Of a stretch of DNA of 7,968 nt, positions 5,836-7,968 are shown piece by piece (positions within the stretch are counted from its first letter, which is position 1; the number at the start of each line of letters is the position of its first letter). The notes under the pieces were generated by a model. That model was given only the letters and a program-made list of their open reading frames with translations. It made no database searches and was not told the origin of the DNA. Source of the DNA: Candidatus Pelagibacter sp. TMED197 (lineage in GTDB: Bacteria > Pseudomonadota > Alphaproteobacteria > Pelagibacterales > Pelagibacteraceae); assembly GCA_002169755.1 (NCBI GenBank), contig NHIU01000001.1:1-7968 (forward strand), in the 5' to 3' direction. The position numbers and the translations under genes are program-made.

Positions 5836-6768
5836 ATGAGTGAAGAAAACAAAGAAGGAAGAAACGAAGCCCAAGCAAATCCTTACAACATGAAGAAGTC
5901 TTGGCATACTGATACAGTAATGCCAACTGAACTTAAGAATGCTGATAGTGGATTGTTTGTGCCAAACCCTGATAGTAATAGAAGTGAACCAGAAGCTACT
6001 GCTCAAACGAGTAACCCAGAAGGTTCTACAGAAAATACTACAGCAACTATGGATAAGGTCCAAGATTCTGCATTAAATGTAGAAACTAACCCTTATAACA
6101 AAGTTGATTACAAAAAAAGATATGACGACCTAAAACGATATTATGATAGGAAGTTAGGTGAGTGGACATCAAAGGAAACAGACCTCAAGACACAGTTAAG
6201 AGAGAATAGACCTAAGTATACACCACCAAAATCTAAAGAAGAGTTAGACTCTTTTAAGAAAGACTACCCTGACATATATGGAGTTGTGGAAACTGTATCT
6301 CACTTGCAATCTGAAAATCAGATGTCAAGTCTACAAGAAGAAGTTGAATCTTTGAAAAAGCAAAACAATGCTTTAGCTCAAAGAGAAGCTCAACTAGAGT
6401 TAGCGAGAATACATCCAGACTTTAATAATATTAAAGAATCAGATGATTTTCATAGCTGGGCAGACTCACAACCCATGGAAATTAAATCATGGATTTATGA
6501 GAACAACTCTGATGGTAAACTTGCTGCAAGAGCAATCGACTTATATAAGAAGGACCGAGGATTTGGTTTAGATAAAAAAACTGAGAAAAAAGCTGCTACG
6601 CAAAATCAAGGTGCAGACTTGTTAGTTAAAACTAATGAACAAGTACAAGTACCTTCATCTAACGAAGTTGTTTTTAATCGTTCTGATATTGAAAAAATGT
6701 CAGATGCAGAGTTTATGGAATACGAAAAACAAATTCTAAAAGCTCAAAGAGAAGGAAGAGTTAGATAA
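5836..6768 (+). CDS. Capsid assembly scaffolding protein
   Basis: This 310-residue, highly charged protein should direct assembly of the major capsid protein into procapsids and then leave before or during DNA packaging. It has a disordered, Asn/Ser/Glu/Thr-rich N-terminal third with two NPYN motifs (15-18 and 85-88). A Tyr/Lys-rich helix KKRYDDLKRYYDRKLGEW follows (93-110). A coiled coil covers about 152-190 (LQEEVESLKKQNNALAQRE), then a conserved-looking IHPDFNNIKESDDFHSWAD segment (192-210) and WIYENNSDGKLAARAIDLY (219-237). The C-terminal NRSDIEKMSDAEFMEYEKQI (281-300), ending in QREGRVR, resembles the short basic helical hairpin by which scaffolds bind coat protein. It is immediately upstream of the capsid gene, the standard position. 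It has a strong ribosome site behind an unusual structured leader. Identification is from composition, motifs and position. Confidence 0.88.
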   Translation: MSEENKEGRNEAQANPYNMKKSWHTDTVMPTELKNADSGLFVPNPDSNRSEPEATAQTSNPEGSTENTTATMDKVQDSALNVETNPYNKVDYKKRYDDLKRYYDRKLGEWTSKETDLKTQLRENRPKYTPPKSKEELDSFKKDYPDIYGVVETVSHLQSENQMSSLQEEVESLKKQNNALAQREAQLELARIHPDFNNIKESDDFHSWADSQPMEIKSWIYENNSDGKLAARAIDLYKKDRGFGLDKKTEKKAATQNQGADLLVKTNEQVQVPSSNEVVFNRSDIEKMSDAEFMEYEKQILKAQREGRVR

Positions 6769-6785
6769 CTTTTCTTTCATTTTTT
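6746..6785 (+). terminator. Possible weak terminator or mRNA-stabilising hairpin at the scaffold 3' end
   Basis: AAAGAGAAG (6746-6754) pairs with CTTTTCTTT (6769-6777) over nine base pairs with one G-T, around a 14-base loop that contains the scaffold stop codon. It is followed by CA and TTTTTT (6780-6785). The A/T-rich stem and long loop make it weak. It may tune the amount of scaffold relative to capsid mRNA, or be chance in an A/T-rich gap. Confidence 0.33.
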
Positions 6786-6801
6786 ATTAACCAATAACAA
6801 C

Positions 6802-6808
6802 AAAGGAG
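6802..6808 (+). promoter_or_regulatory. Shine-Dalgarno of the major capsid gene
   Basis: AAAGGAG lies seven bases before the ATG at 6816, near-ideal for a very highly expressed gene. Confidence 0.85.
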
Positions 6809-6815
6809 TATAATC

Positions 6816-7760
6816 ATGGCTAAATTCGCTGGTGGTTCAACTTATAACTTTGCTTTGTCTGGAAATCAGTCGAATGGTTTCTTCATTCCTGAAATCTATT
6901 CAAAGAAAGTGCAAATAGCTCTTAGAAAATCTGCTGTTGCAGAAGCAATCTGTAATACAGACTATATGGGTGAAATTGCAAACTTTGGTGATACAGTAAA
7001 CATCATCAAAGAACCTCAAATAACTGTTAATGACTACACAAGAGGTCTAACAGTTAACTCAACTAACTTAACAGACGCAGAACTTGTTCTTACAATTGAC
7101 CAAGCTAAGTCTTTCTCTTTCAAACTAGATGATTTAGAGAGAAGATTTTCTCATGTCAATTTCCAAGCTATTGCTTCAGACAATGCTGCATACAAACTAA
7201 AAGATGCAATGGATAGTAATATCCTTACAGCTATTAGTGCAGGTGCTGGAGTAACAACTGGAATGGGAACAACTGGAACTCCGATTGATATCGGATTCGC
7301 TTCTGGTGAAGTAGACCCTCTAAATCAAATGGCACTTGCTGCTAAAGAATTAGATGTCAACTCAGTACCAGAAGAAGGTAGATGGTTCGTAGCTCACCCT
7401 GAGTTTTACAATGTACTATCAAACACAGCTTCTAAATTGTTAACTGTAGACTTCAACGCAGGTCAAGGTTCAATTAGAAATGGTTTGGTTGCATCTGGAC
7501 AACTTAGAGGTTTCTCTATGTACAAATCTACTAATGTTCCTACTAACGACTTATCTGGTGCTACACCTGCTGGTTCAGCAACTGCACCTGAAGCTCTATT
7601 CGGTCATATTAGTGCAACTTCGGCTGCATCTGCTATGAACAAAGTAGAGACTGTTAGAGACACAACTTCGTTCTCTGATATCGTTAGAGGTCTAATGGTT
7701 TGGGGTAGAAAAGTATTAAGAACTGATGCTGTTGGTAAAATCATATATGTGATTGACTAA
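6816..7760 (+). CDS. Major capsid protein (HK97 fold, P22 coat-like class)
   Basis: This 314-residue protein should form the capsid shell. The N-arm leads into FFIPEIYSKKVQIALRKSAV (22-41). It is followed by the sequence around CNTDYMGEIANFGDTVNI (46-63) and QITVNDYTRGLTV (68-80), a signature I associate with marine podovirus/P22-like coat proteins. TIDQAKSFSFKLDDLERRF (93-111) and a long helix (about 115-141) fit the spine and E-loop/A-domain layout of the HK97 fold. The C-terminal half has GRWFVAHPEFYNVL (188-201), a Gly/Ala/Thr-rich loop (244-258) and RGLMVWGRKVLRTDAVGKII (291-310). There is no long N-terminal delta domain, consistent with a separate scaffold and no protease. Codon use differs from its neighbours: 12 of 16 Phe codons are TTC, and AAC and GAC are frequent. 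The final ATT-GAC-TAA also forms the -35 box of promoter P3. Confidence 0.94.
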   Translation: MAKFAGGSTYNFALSGNQSNGFFIPEIYSKKVQIALRKSAVAEAICNTDYMGEIANFGDTVNIIKEPQITVNDYTRGLTVNSTNLTDAELVLTIDQAKSFSFKLDDLERRFSHVNFQAIASDNAAYKLKDAMDSNILTAISAGAGVTTGMGTTGTPIDIGFASGEVDPLNQMALAAKELDVNSVPEEGRWFVAHPEFYNVLSNTASKLLTVDFNAGQGSIRNGLVASGQLRGFSMYKSTNVPTNDLSGATPAGSATAPEALFGHISATSAASAMNKVETVRDTTSFSDIVRGLMVWGRKVLRTDAVGKIIYVID

Positions 7761-7780
7761 TAGTAAAGTCTTAGTATACT
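7753..7780 (+). promoter_or_regulatory. Sigma70-type promoter P3, at the capsid gene stop
   Basis: TTGACT (7753-7758) and TATACT (7775-7780, 5/6) are separated by 16 bases. The -35 box overlaps the capsid gene's GAC-TAA. Predicted initiation is near 7787, just before a strong hairpin. It would drive the gene at 7843 and whatever follows. Confidence 0.65.
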
Positions 7781-7793
7781 TTACACTATACTT

Positions 7794-7823
7794 GATGGAG
7801 GGGTTGAAATATACCCCTCTATC
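7794..7823 (+). terminator. Strong hairpin after the capsid gene, without a U-tract
   Basis: GATGGAGGGGT (7794-7804) pairs with ACCCCTCTATC (7813-7823): eleven base pairs, one of them G-T, with an 8-base loop. It is the most GC-rich structure in the window. It stands where a post-capsid terminator is expected, but is followed by TAAATAAGG rather than a T-run, on either strand. It may instead be a Rho-independent-like pause site, an RNase processing or 3'-end-protecting hairpin, or a 5' stabiliser of the P3 transcript. Confidence 0.6.
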
Positions 7824-7842
7824 TAAATAAGGAAACAAAAGT

Positions 7843-7968
7843 ATGAAAATTATAGAAACAATAAAAAATAAAGTTAAATGCTTACCAGATGATGCAAGAC
7901 ATTTATGGATGTTCCATAGAAAAGTTTGTCTTGCTGTAGCTGCTAGTATTGTAATTTTAATAATAATA
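7843..7968 (+). CDS. Small membrane-anchored phage protein (3' partial)
   Basis: Forty-two residues are visible and the frame is still open at the window end. The N-terminal part MKIIETIKNKVKCLPDDARH (1-20) is basic and helical. LWMFHRK follows, and then a hydrophobic stretch from about residue 29, CLAVAASIVILIII, which looks like a transmembrane helix continuing out of the window. The ribosome site is AAGGAA (7829-7834), eight bases before the ATG. It lies downstream of promoter P3 and the strong hairpin, so it appears to begin a new transcription unit. Small single-pass proteins after the capsid gene are frequent in phages of this type. The function is unknown; candidates include a lysis-related or virion membrane-interacting protein, and nothing visible separates these. 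Confidence 0.75.
   Translation, partial: MKIIETIKNKVKCLPDDARHLWMFHRKVCLAVAASIVILIII

Noticed and set aside
5821..6063. 80-codon minus-strand ORF
   Set aside because: It lies opposite the scaffold N-terminus and its leader; its Cys/Phe/Ser-rich composition looks like an antisense artefact.
6809..6814. TATAAT just before the capsid ATG as a -10 box
   Set aside because: It sits between ribosome site and ATG, would start transcription inside the gene, and has no good -35 at 16-18 bases (best is TTAACC).
1..7968. tRNA genes, CRISPR arrays, insertion sequences, att sites, integrase
   Set aside because: None seen on either strand; gaps between genes are short and are accounted for by promoters, ribosome sites and hairpins.

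Overview
The window is the packaging and head-morphogenesis block of a tailed, double-stranded DNA phage (Caudoviricetes). The sequence is A+T-rich (roughly two thirds A+T by eye) and packed almost wall to wall with plus-strand genes. The gene order is large terminase, four short genes, portal, a repeat-rich virion-type protein, scaffold, major capsid. With its protein signatures and low GC this resembles uncultured marine phages, including those of SAR11/Pelagibacter-like hosts. That host guess is an inference from similarity recalled from memory; nothing in the window names the host.

Layout. (1) 1-1353 is the 5'-truncated large terminase; the ATG at 139 is not its start, because the Walker A motif lies upstream in the open frame. 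(2) 1355-2116 holds three small genes with a 1-nt gap and then overlaps of 1 and 20 nt, apparently translationally coupled. (3) 2162-4351 is the portal. A 74-residue helical protein is overprinted on its disordered C-terminal tail (4161-4385). (4) 4427-5701 encodes a 424-residue protein with GG repeats, an EF-hand/dockerin-like loop and a C-terminal GTGTSDSIP...SDGEF motif. (5) 5702-5835 is a structured non-coding leader with a duplicated hairpin element and a possible 7-codon leader peptide. (6) 5836-6768 is the scaffold and 6816-7760 the HK97-fold major capsid protein. (7) 7843 onward is a truncated small membrane protein. No minus-strand gene, tRNA, CRISPR array or mobile element was seen.

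How it works together. The terminase pumps DNA through the portal vertex into a procapsid built from the capsid protein around the scaffold. No maturation protease is visible between portal and capsid, and the capsid protein lacks a long N-terminal delta domain, so assembly looks P22-like (separate scaffold, no proteolysis). Three strong sigma70-type promoters sit at gene ends, each with its -35 box embedded in or overlapping a stop codon. This implies late transcription by host RNA polymerase in gene-sized units.

Most notable signals: complete absence of GATC across the window, with Asp codons switched to GAC whenever the next codon starts with C (19 of 19 by hand count); the stop-codon/-35 fusion TTGACTAA; the duplicated hairpin leader before the scaffold; and the overprinted gene at the portal 3' end.
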